Shown here piece after piece: positions 45,725 through 54,473 of a stretch of DNA of 64,000 nucleotides. The translations under genes were made by a program, and so were the position numbers. Position 1 is the first letter of the stretch; every line of letters begins with the position of its first letter. The notes below the pieces were generated by a model. That model had not been told where the DNA came from. It made no database searches and was given only the letters and a program-made list of their open reading frames with translations. This DNA comes from Sphingomonas sp. BGYR3 (lineage in GTDB: Bacteria; Pseudomonadota; Alphaproteobacteria; Sphingomonadales; Sphingomonadaceae): assembly GCF_025153455.1 (NCBI RefSeq), contig NZ_JANZNT010000001.1, positions 620,001 through 684,000 on the forward strand, written 5' to 3'.

Positions 45725-45922
45725 ATGATCGTCTGCGTCTGCAATGTCATCCGCGAAACCGAACTGGAACAGGTCGCCCGGATGGGTGCCGGAACGGTTG
45801 CACAGGCCTATCGCGCGCTGGGCAAGCAGGCGAAATGCGGTCAATGCACTTGCTTCGCACGTCAGATTATCGATTGCGCGCGTGCAACTGATTGCCAGTC
45901 TCAGCTTCAGAAAGTGGCTTGA
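45725..45922 (+). CDS. bfd: bacterioferritin-associated ferredoxin (Bfd-like [2Fe-2S])
   Basis: 65 residues from ATG 45725, preceded by GAGGG. Four cluster cysteines are visible: Cys4 and Cys6 in IVCVCNVI and two in AKCGQCTC (the C-x-C...C-x2-C BFD pattern). It donates electrons to release iron from bacterioferritin, encoded 76 bases downstream. Assignment to Bfd rests on motif and neighbour. Confidence 0.9.
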   Translation: MIVCVCNVIRETELEQVARMGAGTVAQAYRALGKQAKCGQCTCFARQIIDCARATDCQSQLQKVA

Positions 45923-45998
45923 ATCCGCCATTTTCGGGCTGTTTTTTGCCCGACATCGCCGCTAGGATACGCGCCGTAACAGCAAGGATATCGGCGCA

Positions 45999-46478
45999 AT
46001 GAAGGGTGATCCCAAGGTCATCGAATTTCTGAACACGGTGCTCAAGAACGAGCTGACCGCGATCAACCAGTACTGGCTGCATTACCGGCTGTTGTCGCAC
46101 TGGGGCGTCAAGAAGCTGGCTGATTACGAGCGGCACGAATCCATCGACGAGATGAAGCACGCTGACTGGGTGTCCGAACGCATCCTGTTCCTGGACGGCC
46201 TGCCCAATTTCCAGATGCTCGGCCGGCTGCGCATCGGCGAGACGGTGGAGGAAATCCTGAAGGCCGACCTTGCGCTGGAATATGATGCGGTCAAGGATTT
46301 GAAGGACGCGATCGAACATTCCGAAAGCGTCCGCGATTATGTCAGCCGCGACCTGTTCCGCCGCATCCTCGACAGCGAGGAAGAGCATATCGACACGCTG
46401 GAAACCCAGTTCGAGATGATCGAACGCATGGGGCTTCAGAATTACATTCAGCTCAATTCAAAGGCGGAAGAAGCTTGA
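45999..46478 (+). CDS. bfr: bacterioferritin
   Basis: 159 residues. All ferroxidase residues are in their usual places: Glu18, Tyr25, Glu51, His54, Glu94, Glu127 and His130, together with the heme ligand Met52, so it should assemble an iron-storage shell with heme. It is the partner of the upstream ferredoxin. A short 5-bp hairpin (46479-46493) follows before the convergent Hpt gene. Confidence 0.97.
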   Translation: MKGDPKVIEFLNTVLKNELTAINQYWLHYRLLSHWGVKKLADYERHESIDEMKHADWVSERILFLDGLPNFQMLGRLRIGETVEEILKADLALEYDAVKDLKDAIEHSESVRDYVSRDLFRRILDSEEEHIDTLETQFEMIERMGLQNYIQLNSKAEEA

Positions 46479-46508
46479 ACCGGCAGACCCGGTAAAGGCC
46501 CCGAACGA

Positions 46509-46943
46509 TCAGGCGGTGGGCATCGCCCGCCGCCCGAACCCCTGCGGCTTGCGCATGACGAGCGGGTTGGCCTCTCGCTCCAGCAGGGCCAGCGTCGCCT
46601 CGAACAGTGGGCGCAGCTGGACGATATGTTCCAGCGCCGCAGTCGGGCTGTCCTGGTTTTCGACGCTGAGCCGGGCGATGGATTCGATCGTTTCGGCAAG
46701 CTCGCCCAGCGGCTCTGCGCCAAACTGACGGGATTCTCCCTTCAGCGTGTGGGCGGGGATGACCATGGCGGTGGCATTTTGCGCCCGCATCGCCGCTTCG
46801 ATCGCCGCGACGGACTTGGTCCCGTCTTCACGGAAATAGCCGAGGATGCGGACGAAATTGGCGCCAAGTTCCGTCCGCGCCTGAGAAAAGGCGGTCCAGT
46901 CAACCAGGGCGTCCGGCCCGTTTTCCCCCATCGGATACTCCAT
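46509..46943 (-). CDS. stand-alone histidine phosphotransfer (Hpt) protein
   Basis: Up to 144 residues; a shorter start at the fifth codon (ATG 46931) is attractive because GGAG lies 6 bases before it. The four-helix Hpt domain has the phosphorylated His65 in IPAHTLKGESRQFGA. It would relay phosphate between a hybrid kinase and a response regulator elsewhere. No cognate kinase is in the window. The C-terminal tail ending GFGRRAMPTA is basic and of unknown role. Confidence 0.85.
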   Translation of the reverse strand: MEYPMGENGPDALVDWTAFSQARTELGANFVRILGYFREDGTKSVAAIEAAMRAQNATAMVIPAHTLKGESRQFGAEPLGELAETIESIARLSVENQDSPTAALEHIVQLRPLFEATLALLEREANPLVMRKPQGFGRRAMPTA

Positions 46944-47008
46944 CCGCGTGTCTAAAACCTCAGCCGGTGTAACGCCAAAAGCGTAATCAGACGGTTAAGG
47001 GCAACGGA

Positions 47009-47209
47009 TCAGGGCAGGCGGAAATGCCCGGTTGCGATCTTTTCAACTGCATGGCCATGCTGATTGGCGACCAGCCGGATCTCGCCCTCTGCCGCGGGAT
47101 CGTCGGCTTCGATCTCGATGGGCGGGGTCATGCCGTCGCGCAGCGCACGGCTTAGCCGGATCGCGGGCCACGGACAGCGCAGCCCGCGCGCGTCGATCCG
47201 GTGGGTCAT
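47009..47209 (-). CDS. TusA/SirA-type sulfur carrier protein
   Basis: 66 residues with the C-P-x-P active site in [12 protein letters not shown] (Cys12). TusA-family proteins relay persulfide sulfur for tRNA thiolation or other sulfur transfers. The start overlaps the der stop (ATGA), so it is translated with der. Which TusA subtype is unclear. Confidence 0.88.
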   Translation of the reverse strand: MTHRIDARGLRCPWPAIRLSRALRDGMTPPIEIEADDPAAEGEIRLVANQHGHAVEKIATGHFRLP

Positions 47210-48567
47210 CCCTTGTCGTCGAACGGGTTCTTCGGCGCGCGCAGCGATAGGCGCACCGGCACGGCACCAAAGCCGAATTCGCGGCGCAGGCCATTGACCA
47301 GATAGCGGCGATAGCTTTCCGGCAACTGATCGACACGCGTCCCGAACAGCACGAACGCCGGGGGGCGCGTCTTGTTCTGGGTGATGTAGCGCGGCTTGAT
47401 CCGGCGGCCGCCCGGTGCAGGCGGCGGGTTGGCATCGATCGCCCGTTCGAACCAGCGGTTAAGCTGGCCGGTGGAGACGCGGCGCGACCATGCCTCACGC
47501 GTTTCGAACGCCACCTTGATCAGCGTATCGATACCCTTGCCCGTCACTGCCGACACGGTCAGCAGCGGAATACCCTTTGCCTGTGCCAGCCCCTCGTCCA
47601 GCGCAGCCTTCACCCCGTTGAACAGGCTGGAGGCATCGTCCGCCACGTCCCATTTGTTCAGGGCGATGATCAGCGCGCGTCCTTCCTGAAGCACGCGGTC
47701 CGCGATCTTCAGATCCTGAAGCTCCAGCCCCTTGGTCGCGTCGAGCAGCAGCACGACGACCTCGGCAAAATCGATCGCCCGCAGCGCATCGGCAACGGAC
47801 AGCTTTTCCAGCTTTTCCTGAACCCGCGCCTTTTTGCGCATTCCCGCCGTGTCGATCAGGCGAACCGGCCGCCCCTGCCATGACCAGTCCACGGCAATGG
47901 AATCGCGCGTAATCCCTGCCTCCGGCCCGGTGATCAGGCGGTCCTCGCCCAGGATGCGGTTGATCAGCGTGGATTTGCCGGCGTTCGGGCGGCCGACGAT
48001 CGCCAGCTTCAGCGGCGCGGAATCGGGATCTTCCGGCTCCTCCGGCTCGCCATCCTCGTCCGGCCGCTCGCAATAGGGGCGCAGCGCCTCGAACAGGTCG
48101 ACCACGCCTTCGCCATGTTCGGCGGACATCGGGATCGGGTCGCCAATGCCCAGCGCCATCGCCTCGATCACGCCGGATTCGCCTGCTCGCCCCTCCGCCT
48201 TGTTGGCGATCAGCACGACGGGGGTGTCGGACACGCGCAACCAGCGCGCGATTTCCTCGTCCAGCGGGGTCAGGCCGGCACGGGCATCGATCATGAACAG
48301 GGCGACATCGGCATCGCGCACCGCCGCCTCGGTCTGCGCGCGCATCCGGCCGGGAAGCGTTGCCGCATCCTCGGTTTCATAGCCCGCGGTGTCCATGACC
48401 ATGAAGTCGAGACCAAGCAGGCTCGCCTCGCCCTCACGCCGGTCGCGGGTCACGCCCGGCTGATCATCGACGAGCGCCAGCCGTTTGCCCACCAGCCGGT
48501 TGAACAGCGTGGACTTGCCGACATTGGGCCGACCGATGATGGCCACGACGGGCAAAAGATGCGCCAT
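47206..48567 (-). CDS. der: ribosome-assembly GTPase Der (EngA)
   Basis: 453 residues with two tandem GTPase domains: G1 motifs [12 protein letters not shown] and [17 protein letters not shown]3 motifs and NKxD-type G4 motifs NKAEG and NKWD. The C-terminal KH-like domain follows. Der assists 50S subunit maturation. It begins 22 bases after the bamB stop. Confidence 0.97.
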   Translation of the reverse strand: MAHLLPVVAIIGRPNVGKSTLFNRLVGKRLALVDDQPGVTRDRREGEASLLGLDFMVMDTAGYETEDAATLPGRMRAQTEAAVRDADVALFMIDARAGLTPLDEEIARWLRVSDTPVVLIANKAEGRAGESGVIEAMALGIGDPIPMSAEHGEGVVDLFEALRPYCERPDEDGEPEEPEDPDSAPLKLAIVGRPNAGKSTLINRILGEDRLITGPEAGITRDSIAVDWSWQGRPVRLIDTAGMRKKARVQEKLEKLSVADALRAIDFAEVVVLLLDATKGLELQDLKIADRVLQEGRALIIALNKWDVADDASSLFNGVKAALDEGLAQAKGIPLLTVSAVTGKGIDTLIKVAFETREAWSRRVSTGQLNRWFERAIDANPPPAPGGRRIKPRYITQNKTRPPAFVLFGTRVDQLPESYRRYLVNGLRREFGFGAVPVRLSLRAPKNPFDDKG

Positions 48568-48589
48568 GATTGCTGCCTTTGCGCCGGGT

Positions 48590-49918
48590 TCAGCGCCAGG
48601 CGGTCAGGCGACCGTCATCGGACAGGGTGTACAGGGTGTCGCCGGCGACGACGGGCTGCAGGGTATATCCGCCCTTGTCCGCTTCGGTCGTCGAAATCAC
48701 GCTGCCGTCCGTGGGTGACACCTGCGCCATTTCGCCGCGCGAATTGAGCAGGATCAGGCGACCGCCGGCCAGCACCGGCCCGACCCAGTTGACCGGTCCC
48801 TTGCGGCTTTTTTCGTTGCGATACCGCTGAAGCTGCGTGATCCAGCGGACCTTGCCATTGGCCCGCGCAACGGCGGCCAGACGCGCCTCGCTGGTCACGA
48901 CGAAAATCCATTCGCCGGCAACCCAGGGCGTGGCGATGCCGCCGATATTCTGTTCCCACAACCGCTGGCCGTTCAGGATTTCGACGGCGACCATCCGCCC
49001 GCCCTGCCCGACCGCATAAACGCGGCCCTGATCGATCACTGGTTCGGCATCGATATCGACCAGTGCCGAAACCGACGTGGAAATCGTGGTGCGCGAAAGC
49101 GTGTCGGCCCAAAGCGAGCGGCCGTTTTCATAGCGATAGGCGTTCAGTTCGCCGGAGGAAAAGCCGGTGACGACCGTTCCCTGCGCTACGGCAGGCGCAG
49201 CCACGCCGAACACGCCCTGCGGCTCAAGCGACCCGGCCTGCGTCCACACGACGGAGCCATCCGCCTGCGACAGGGCGAACAGCTGATTGTCCTGGCTGAG
49301 CGCATAGACATTGCCATTGGCCAGCGTCGGTGCACCGCGCAGCGGGCCGCCCGGCTTGGACCGCCAGACCTGGGCGCCATTGGTGGCATCCATCGCCACC
49401 ACTTCGCCGATACCGTTGGTCGCATAGACGCGGCCGCCATCGACGCTCACGCCGCCGCCAAAGCGCGACCGCTTGTTGGCATCCTCGGTCGAGGTCTGCT
49501 GCGACCAGACCTTGGTACCCGTATCCGCGGCAAAGGCGTGCACCACGGCATCGCTGTCCATCACATACAGACGGCCATCCACCACAACCGGCGCGGCGGC
49601 CAGACGGACGAACTTGGTCGTGCCGGGAATCGTGACCGACCAAGCGCGGGTCAGGCTCTGACCCAATGCCGGGTGGCCCATCGACTTGGACGCATTGCCG
49701 CCCGGCTGATTCCAGGACGCGTTGGTCGCCGCGGGCGGCACAAGTATCTCGATGGCGGCAATCGTCGGATCGGCCTTCACCTCATTCTCGCTGACCAGAA
49801 TGGGGACGCGCTGGCCCACCACCGGCGTCCGCTTCTTGCCCTTGCCGCCGAAAACGCCGCAGCCGCTCAACAGCGCCAGCGCCGTCGCCGCAAGCAGAAC
49901 CTTGCCCGTCATCTTCAT
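48590..49918 (-). CDS. bamB: outer-membrane assembly lipoprotein BamB
   Basis: 442 residues. A lipoprotein signal with lipobox LLSGC (around Cys20) precedes an eight-bladed PQQ-like propeller: repeated W/A-x-[26 protein letters not shown] and similar blades. It helps the BAM complex insert outer-membrane proteins. Its start overlaps the upstream YfgM-like stop (ATGA). This yfgM-bamB-der order is conserved in many proteobacteria. Confidence 0.95.
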   Translation of the reverse strand: MKMTGKVLLAATALALLSGCGVFGGKGKKRTPVVGQRVPILVSENEVKADPTIAAIEILVPPAATNASWNQPGGNASKSMGHPALGQSLTRAWSVTIPGTTKFVRLAAAPVVVDGRLYVMDSDAVVHAFAADTGTKVWSQQTSTEDANKRSRFGGGVSVDGGRVYATNGIGEVVAMDATNGAQVWRSKPGGPLRGAPTLANGNVYALSQDNQLFALSQADGSVVWTQAGSLEPQGVFGVAAPAVAQGTVVTGFSSGELNAYRYENGRSLWADTLSRTTISTSVSALVDIDAEPVIDQGRVYAVGQGGRMVAVEILNGQRLWEQNIGGIATPWVAGEWIFVVTSEARLAAVARANGKVRWITQLQRYRNEKSRKGPVNWVGPVLAGGRLILLNSRGEMAQVSPTDGSVISTTEADKGGYTLQPVVAGDTLYTLSDDGRLTAWR

Positions 49919-50664
49919 TTCGCGTTCTTTTCCTCGGACTGGGTGGGAGCGGCCGGCGCATCGCCTTCGGCCTTTTGGGCGGCGCTCTGGTCGATGGCAT
50001 CGACGCCCAATAGCCCCGCCATCTGAACCGCGCGTTGCCGGATGGTTTCCGGCACATCCTCGGACTTGGCCAGTTCGCCAAAGATACGCCCCGCCTCTGC
50101 CTCTCGCTTCATGCTCATCAGCGCGATCGCGGTCAGTTCGCCGGCGGTGCCGAAATAGGGGCTTTCCTTGGTCGCCATCGGTTTCAGCCGGTTGATGACC
50201 TGATCCGGGCTCAGCGTGTCATATTCGGCCAGCGTCTGACGCAGCAGGGCAAGGTTGCGCACCGCCTCTGGCTGATCCGTATCGTTGGCCACTGCGGCAA
50301 ACTTTGCCGCCGCGCCCTTCAGGTCATTCTTGGCCAGCATGATGTCGGCCTGGGTGAACACCGCCGCAAAGCGATAGCCATCGACATTCGATCCGGCCAA
50401 TTCCGCCAACGGCTTGGTCGCCTCGTCCGCCTTGCCCTTGGCCAGCGAATCGAGCGCCTTGCTGAGCTCGACGCCCTGTTCCGCCGCCTGGGTCGATTGA
50501 TAATGCTGCCACCACAGCCAGCCGCCAAAGGCGGCCAGGCTCAGCACCACGACGGCAATGATGATCTTGCCCCAACGACGGAAAATGGCGGCGGCCTGCT
50601 CGCGCCGCAGCTCTTCGTCCACTTCGCGCAGGAAAGCGTCATTATTCTGAGGTGTCAGCGCCAA
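49915..50664 (-). CDS. YfgM-like tetratricopeptide membrane protein
   Basis: 249 residues from TTG 50664. I prefer this start to ATG 50676 because GGAG then lies 6 bases before the codon and the protein begins ALTPQNNDAFLREVDEELRREQ. One transmembrane helix (about residues 32-52) precedes a periplasmic TPR domain. YfgM associates with the Sec translocon and periplasmic chaperones. The low-complexity tail is rich in Ala and Glu. It is the first gene of the yfgM-bamB-der-tusA run. Confidence 0.88.
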   Translation of the reverse strand: MALTPQNNDAFLREVDEELRREQAAAIFRRWGKIIIAVVVLSLAAFGGWLWWQHYQSTQAAEQGVELSKALDSLAKGKADEATKPLAELAGSNVDGYRFAAVFTQADIMLAKNDLKGAAAKFAAVANDTDQPEAVRNLALLRQTLAEYDTLSPDQVINRLKPMATKESPYFGTAGELTAIALMSMKREAEAGRIFGELAKSEDVPETIRQRAVQMAGLLGVDAIDQSAAQKAEGDAPAAPTQSEEKNAK

Positions 50665-50737
50665 GTGATGCTCCATAACGTCGGGAATGCCCGGTGGCGG
50701 CGGACCTTAGCCGCGCGGACCGCCAAACGAAAGCCGC

Positions 50738-51604
50738 TCAATCCTTTGGTCGGTAAATCTGTTCCTCGCCGGGAAAACGGCGGGCCCGGACATCGGCGGC
50801 ATAGCCTTCAACGGCGGCGGAAATGCGGCCGGCGACATCGTCGAACCGCTTTACGAAACGGGGAACGCGGTCGAACATGCCCAGCATATCCTCGGCCACC
50901 AGCACCTGGCCATCGCATTGGGCCGATGCGCCGATGCCGATCGTCGGGCACGCAATGTCGCGGGTGATGTCGATGGCGATCGATTCCATCACCCCTTCGA
51001 TCACCACCGCAAAGGCACCGGCATCGGCCACCGCCTGAGCATCACCCGTGATTTTGGCCGCTTCCGCTGCACTGCGACCGCGCGCACCATAGCCGCCGAG
51101 CAGGTTCACCGCCTGAGGCGTCAAGCCGACATGACCCATTACCGGGATACCCCGTTCGGTCAGGAACCGCACCGTCGGGGCCATGGCCACCCCGCCCTCA
51201 AGCTTCACCGCCGCCGCACCCGTTTCCTTCATCAGCCGCGCTGCGCTGGCAAAGGCCTGTTCGGGGGATGCTTCATAACTGCCGAACGGCATGTCGATGA
51301 CGACCAGCGCGTGATAGCTGCCGCGCACCACCGCTGCCCCATGAGCCGCCATCATGTCCAGCGTGACCGGGACGGTCGAGGGCAAGCCATAGATCACCTG
51401 CCCCAGGCTGTCGCCGACCAGCAGCATGTCGCAATGCGGATCGAGCAGCTGAGCCATGCGCACCGTATAGGCAGTGAGCATGACGAGCGGTTCGGCATCC
51501 GGCCCCTTGCGCTTGCGGATCGCGGGCACCGTCAACCGCTTCATCGGGGCCGGCGTCGGATTGGCGCGGCTGGTTGCCGTGTCGATCGTGAAGGTCGTGG
51601 ACAT
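50738..51604 (-). CDS. panB: 3-methyl-2-oxobutanoate hydroxymethyltransferase
   Basis: 288 residues from ATG 51604. PanB landmarks: [48 protein letters not shown]. It makes ketopantoate in pantothenate/CoA synthesis from 3-methyl-2-oxobutanoate, the ketoacid made by the ilv genes in this window. AAGG lies 9 bases before the start. Extension to 51697 would enter the divergent promoter region and is rejected. panC is not adjacent. Confidence 0.96.
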   Translation of the reverse strand: MSTTFTIDTATSRANPTPAPMKRLTVPAIRKRKGPDAEPLVMLTAYTVRMAQLLDPHCDMLLVGDSLGQVIYGLPSTVPVTLDMMAAHGAAVVRGSYHALVVIDMPFGSYEASPEQAFASAARLMKETGAAAVKLEGGVAMAPTVRFLTERGIPVMGHVGLTPQAVNLLGGYGARGRSAAEAAKITGDAQAVADAGAFAVVIEGVMESIAIDITRDIACPTIGIGASAQCDGQVLVAEDMLGMFDRVPRFVKRFDDVAGRISAAVEGYAADVRARRFPGEEQIYRPKD

Positions 51605-51669
51605 GGCCCGCGCCTTAGGCGGCATTGCGACCGCCGCCAAGGGATGAGCGCCGGTAACGTTATTTCCGA

Positions 51670-51706
51670 TTGACTTCATGTTAGATATATATAACATCGC
51701 GTGTTA
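51670..51706 (+). promoter_or_regulatory. promoter and probable operator of the membrane protein/XRE pair
   Basis: TTGACT (51670-51675) lies 16 bases before TAACAT (51692-51697), a plausible -35/-10. ATGTTA (51678-51683) and TAACAT (51692-51697) form an inverted repeat across the -10, and TAACA (51692-51696) pairs again with TGTTA (51702-51706). Such TGTTA/TAACA arrays are typical operators; the XRE regulator encoded downstream is the natural candidate to bind them. The start codon follows GGAGGG. Confidence 0.6.
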
Positions 51707-51728
51707 TAAGTTGAACATGGAGGGTGAA

Positions 51729-52145
51729 ATGTCGTTTCGGGAAAAGCTGGCCTGGGTGTCCCTGGTCAGCACCGTTATCGTCTGGGGCGGCTTCTTCCTC
51801 TATCTGCTGGGCAGCCCGCACAGTGCGCGCGGCATGGCGATGATCGGGCCGTTCATCCTGGCCGTGTTGGTGCAGGTGGCGGTGATGATCGCGATGACCG
51901 CCTATTGGTCGATCCGCGCGCCGGACGAGGCAAGCGCCCCGGCCGATGAGCGGGAAAAGGCGATCGGCAACCGCGCGACGGCAACCGCCTATCTGGTGCT
52001 GGTCGTCGGGCTGGTGGCGACCATCGTCGGTCTGCACATCGGGTTGCACGGGCCGGACGTCATCTTTGCGCTGGCCGGGGCGTTCATCCTGGCCGAGGCG
52101 GTTCGGTATGGCAGCGCCGCCATCGCCTTTCGCCGGGGCGTCTGA
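51729..52145 (+). CDS. four-helix membrane protein paired with an XRE regulator
   Basis: 138 residues from ATG 51729, preceded by GGAGGG (51719-51724); an in-frame ATG at 51717 overlaps that site. Four hydrophobic helices: about residues 8-28, 37-59, 80-102 and 107-125, with an acidic/basic linker ADEREKAIGN. The architecture (small membrane protein followed by a short XRE regulator) resembles the DUF2178/YozG-type pairs of other bacteria, but I do not recognise a specific family. The XRE gene begins 2 bases after its stop. Confidence 0.65.
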   Translation: MSFREKLAWVSLVSTVIVWGGFFLYLLGSPHSARGMAMIGPFILAVLVQVAVMIAMTAYWSIRAPDEASAPADEREKAIGNRATATAYLVLVVGLVATIVGLHIGLHGPDVIFALAGAFILAEAVRYGSAAIAFRRGV

Positions 52146-52147
52146 GC

Positions 52148-52366
52148 ATGGCCGACCAGCCGCGCCTGTCCAACCATATCCGCACGCTGCGCTTCATGGC
52201 CGGCGAAATGACGCAGGCCGAACTGGGCGAGCGGATCGGCGTGACGCGCCAGACGATCGCCGCCATCGAACAGGGCCGGTATTCCCCCACCCTGGAAGCA
52301 GCGTTCCGCATCGCCGAAGTGTTCGGCAAGCCGCTGGAGGAGGTCTTTCACTGGCGCGCAGATTAG
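52148..52366 (+). CDS. short XRE-family transcriptional regulator (YozG-like)
   Basis: 72 residues consisting almost entirely of a helix-turn-helix: LGERIGVTRQTIAAIEQGRYSPTLEAAF. No sensor domain. It lies 2 bases after the membrane-protein gene, so the pair is an operon, and palindromic sites at 51678-51706 lie over the operon promoter. I infer that it autoregulates and that the membrane protein modulates or is regulated by it. Confidence 0.85.
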   Translation: MADQPRLSNHIRTLRFMAGEMTQAELGERIGVTRQTIAAIEQGRYSPTLEAAFRIAEVFGKPLEEVFHWRAD

Positions 52367-52375
52367 GCTCCGGCG

Positions 52376-52813
52376 CTATTTCAGAAAGCCGCGACGAGCC
52401 GCAGATCGTGCCAACCAGATCGACGCCAGCGCTACGGCCAGGATGAAGGCCGGAAATGCCGCAGCAGTCACCACGCCCTTGACCGCAATCAGATCGGTGG
52501 CGACCAGCGCCCAGCCCATCGAAAACACGACCCCGATTGCGGAGATAATGAACAAGCCAAGCGCAATCCGGCGACCAAGCAGCAGCGCCACGGCGCCGAA
52601 CGACCCGCCCCATACCGCGGTGCCATAGGCCCAGAGCTGCCATGCCGGCCGTGCATCCATCAGCATCCGGTCATAATCAGGCATGGCCGCCCTTTCCTCC
52701 GGACCGACAGTGATATCCATGTAAAAGGCCATGACGCCGAACAGATTCCAGACCAGCAGGATTGCTGCCGTCAGCCAGAACCAGGCCGGTGCCCGCGATG
52801 CGACCTTGATCAT
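52376..52813 (-). CDS. hypothetical four-helix membrane protein
   Basis: 145 residues, starting MIKVASRAPAWFW, with about four transmembrane helices and a periplasmic-looking acidic loop DITVGPEERAAMPDYDRM. I do not recognise the family; it resembles uncharacterised small inner-membrane proteins. GGAG lies about 9 bases before the ATG. It ends 9 bases from the convergent XRE regulator and is on the same strand as the arsC-like gene. Confidence 0.75.
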   Translation of the reverse strand: MIKVASRAPAWFWLTAAILLVWNLFGVMAFYMDITVGPEERAAMPDYDRMLMDARPAWQLWAYGTAVWGGSFGAVALLLGRRIALGLFIISAIGVVFSMGWALVATDLIAVKGVVTAAAFPAFILAVALASIWLARSAARRGFLK

Positions 52814-52892
52814 GCTGCATTCTCCCCTCTCCGTTCCCCTGCGCGCAGCATAACCTCAGGGCGGCGCGTTGCCGAGGGGGATGAATCGGTCG

Positions 52893-53243
52893 TCAGCCGT
52901 TCAGCGCAGCGATTGCCGCCGCGTCGAACCCCACGATCAGGCCGCCAGGATGCTCGATCACCGGCCGCTTGATGGTGGAGGGGTGGGCCAGCATGATCGC
53001 AATGGCGCGCTCTGCATCCAGCCCTTCGCGCTCTGCGTCCGGCAGCTTGCGAAAGGTCGTGCCCGCCCGGTTCAGCAGCGTTTCCCAGCCCCTCGCCGCG
53101 ACCCATTGCCGCAGATGGTCCTCAGGAACGCCTGCTTTCTTGTAATCGTGAAAATCATGGGCAGTGCCCTGCGCGTTCAGCGCCGACCGCGCCTTTTTAA
53201 CAGTGTTGCAGTTGGGGATGCCATACAGGGTGATGTCAGTCAT
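52893..53243 (-). CDS. ArsC/YffB-family thioredoxin-fold protein
   Basis: 116 residues of the ArsC/Spx fold. The active cysteine lies in YGIPNCNTVKKAR (Cys12), and the family segment TIKRPVIE is present, which also occurs in YffB proteins. It is most likely a YffB-type glutathione-dependent reductase rather than a true arsenate reductase, as no arsenic genes adjoin. No strong ribosome site was seen before the start. Confidence 0.88.
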   Translation of the reverse strand: MTDITLYGIPNCNTVKKARSALNAQGTAHDFHDYKKAGVPEDHLRQWVAARGWETLLNRAGTTFRKLPDAEREGLDAERAIAIMLAHPSTIKRPVIEHPGGLIVGFDAAAIAALNG

Positions 53244-53317
53244 TGTGGGATACAGGCCCTTTCGCCCAATTGTCTGGTGATCGTCGAAGCGGGCGCGCTG
53301 GCCCTATTGCACTGGCC

Positions 53318-53761
53318 CTATTTCGGTCCGCCATCGTCGCAGCGGACCCGCACTGCCGTCGCACCGTCGATGGTGGTGGCCAGCCGGTCGTCGCCGCGCA
53401 GTTCGAGCGTGAAATGCCGTCCCTGCGTCATGCCCTCTGCCTCCACCGCGGCATCCACTTCGATCCGGCGGGGATCGGGCCGGCCGACGGCATCGACCTT
53501 GGCCACGCTTTCGTAAAAGCGCAGTCCGTCCGCCGCGACGGTCAAGCGCATTTCGCTGACATCCTGGGCGCAGGCGCGTGCATCGCTGTCCCACATCCCC
53601 TGAAAGGCATCGGGAATCTGAGGAGAAAGCGCAGCCGCGGCGGGCGGCGCGGGTGTCGCTTCATTGGCAGCGGGATCAACCCCATTATCGGCAGCGGGCG
53701 TTCCGCCGTCACACGCGGCAAGCGGCAGGATCAGGGCGATGAGCAGAGGATGGATACGCAT
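53318..53761 (-). CDS. hypothetical lipoprotein
   Basis: 147 residues from ATG 53761 with a signal peptide ending in lipobox LAAC (around Cys17). A low-complexity Pro/Ala segment (about 25-50) links to a small beta-rich domain that begins PDAFQGMWDSDARACAQD. I do not recognise the family. It is divergent from the cytochrome b561 gene. An extended frame to 53782 begins before the signal and is not favoured. Confidence 0.75.
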   Translation of the reverse strand: MRIHPLLIALILPLAACDGGTPAADNGVDPAANEATPAPPAAAALSPQIPDAFQGMWDSDARACAQDVSEMRLTVAADGLRFYESVAKVDAVGRPDPRRIEVDAAVEAEGMTQGRHFTLELRGDDRLATTIDGATAVRVRCDDGGPK

Positions 53762-53844
53762 GACGTCATCTCTAACGGGCAAGCCGCGTCATTGCCACCG
53801 CATCGGCGCTTTACCGGGACCCCGTCGCCGTGCATCATCGCACG

Positions 53845-54375
53845 ATGTCGATCGCAACCGCCCGTTATGGCTCCGTCGCCCGCGCCTTTCACTGGGCGAT
53901 TGCCGTGGCGATCCTGATCAACCTGCCACTCGGCCTGTTCGGCGATGCGATCCAGCAGGTGACCGGGCCGGTGATGCCGACGCACAAGTCGATCGGCCTG
54001 ACCGTGCTGGCGCTCAGCATTGCGCGGCTGGTCTGGCGGCTGGGCCACCCTGCCCCGCCCGAACCTGCCGGCATGGGCGCGCTGGAGCGCCGCGTTGCGC
54101 CCGTCATTCACTGGGCGCTCTATGCGCTGATGATCCTGGTGCCGTTGACGGGTTATGCCATGTCGTCGGCGGGCAATCGGCCGCTCGACTGGTTCGGCCT
54201 GTTCCCGGTCGCCAAGCTGCCCGTCACCCGCGATACCCTGTTGTACGAATTGTCGCATGAGGGGCACGAGATTCTGGGCCTGACGCTGGGTGCGCTGGCC
54301 ATCGGCCATATCCTGGCGGCGCTGCGTCATCATTTCATTCTGAAGGATGGCGTGCTTCGCCGCATGATCGGTTGA
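53845..54375 (+). CDS. cytochrome b561 family membrane protein
   Basis: 176 residues with four transmembrane helices and heme-ligand histidines in AFHWAIA, THKSIGL, VIHWALY and HEGHEILG. Proteobacterial b561 proteins are ubiquinol oxidase or superoxide-linked quinol enzymes. ATG 53845 is chosen over a GTG at 53830, which would add a short non-homologous tail. It is followed 98 bases on by a TonB receptor; I see no B12 or other riboswitch between them. Confidence 0.9.
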   Translation: MSIATARYGSVARAFHWAIAVAILINLPLGLFGDAIQQVTGPVMPTHKSIGLTVLALSIARLVWRLGHPAPPEPAGMGALERRVAPVIHWALYALMILVPLTGYAMSSAGNRPLDWFGLFPVAKLPVTRDTLLYELSHEGHEILGLTLGALAIGHILAALRHHFILKDGVLRRMIG

Positions 54376-54473
54376 CCCGGTAGCGCCGGTTGGCGCTTGC
54401 CAAACCGCCGCCGCGCAATCCATGGGGCATTCCGTCCCAGCCCCGCCCCGTGCGGCATCGAACAGGCCCTGTC

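Noticed and set aside
54376..54473. Cobalamin riboswitch before the second TonB receptor
   Set aside because: The receptor's size suggested B12 uptake, but none of the expected B12-box bases are present in these 98 bases.
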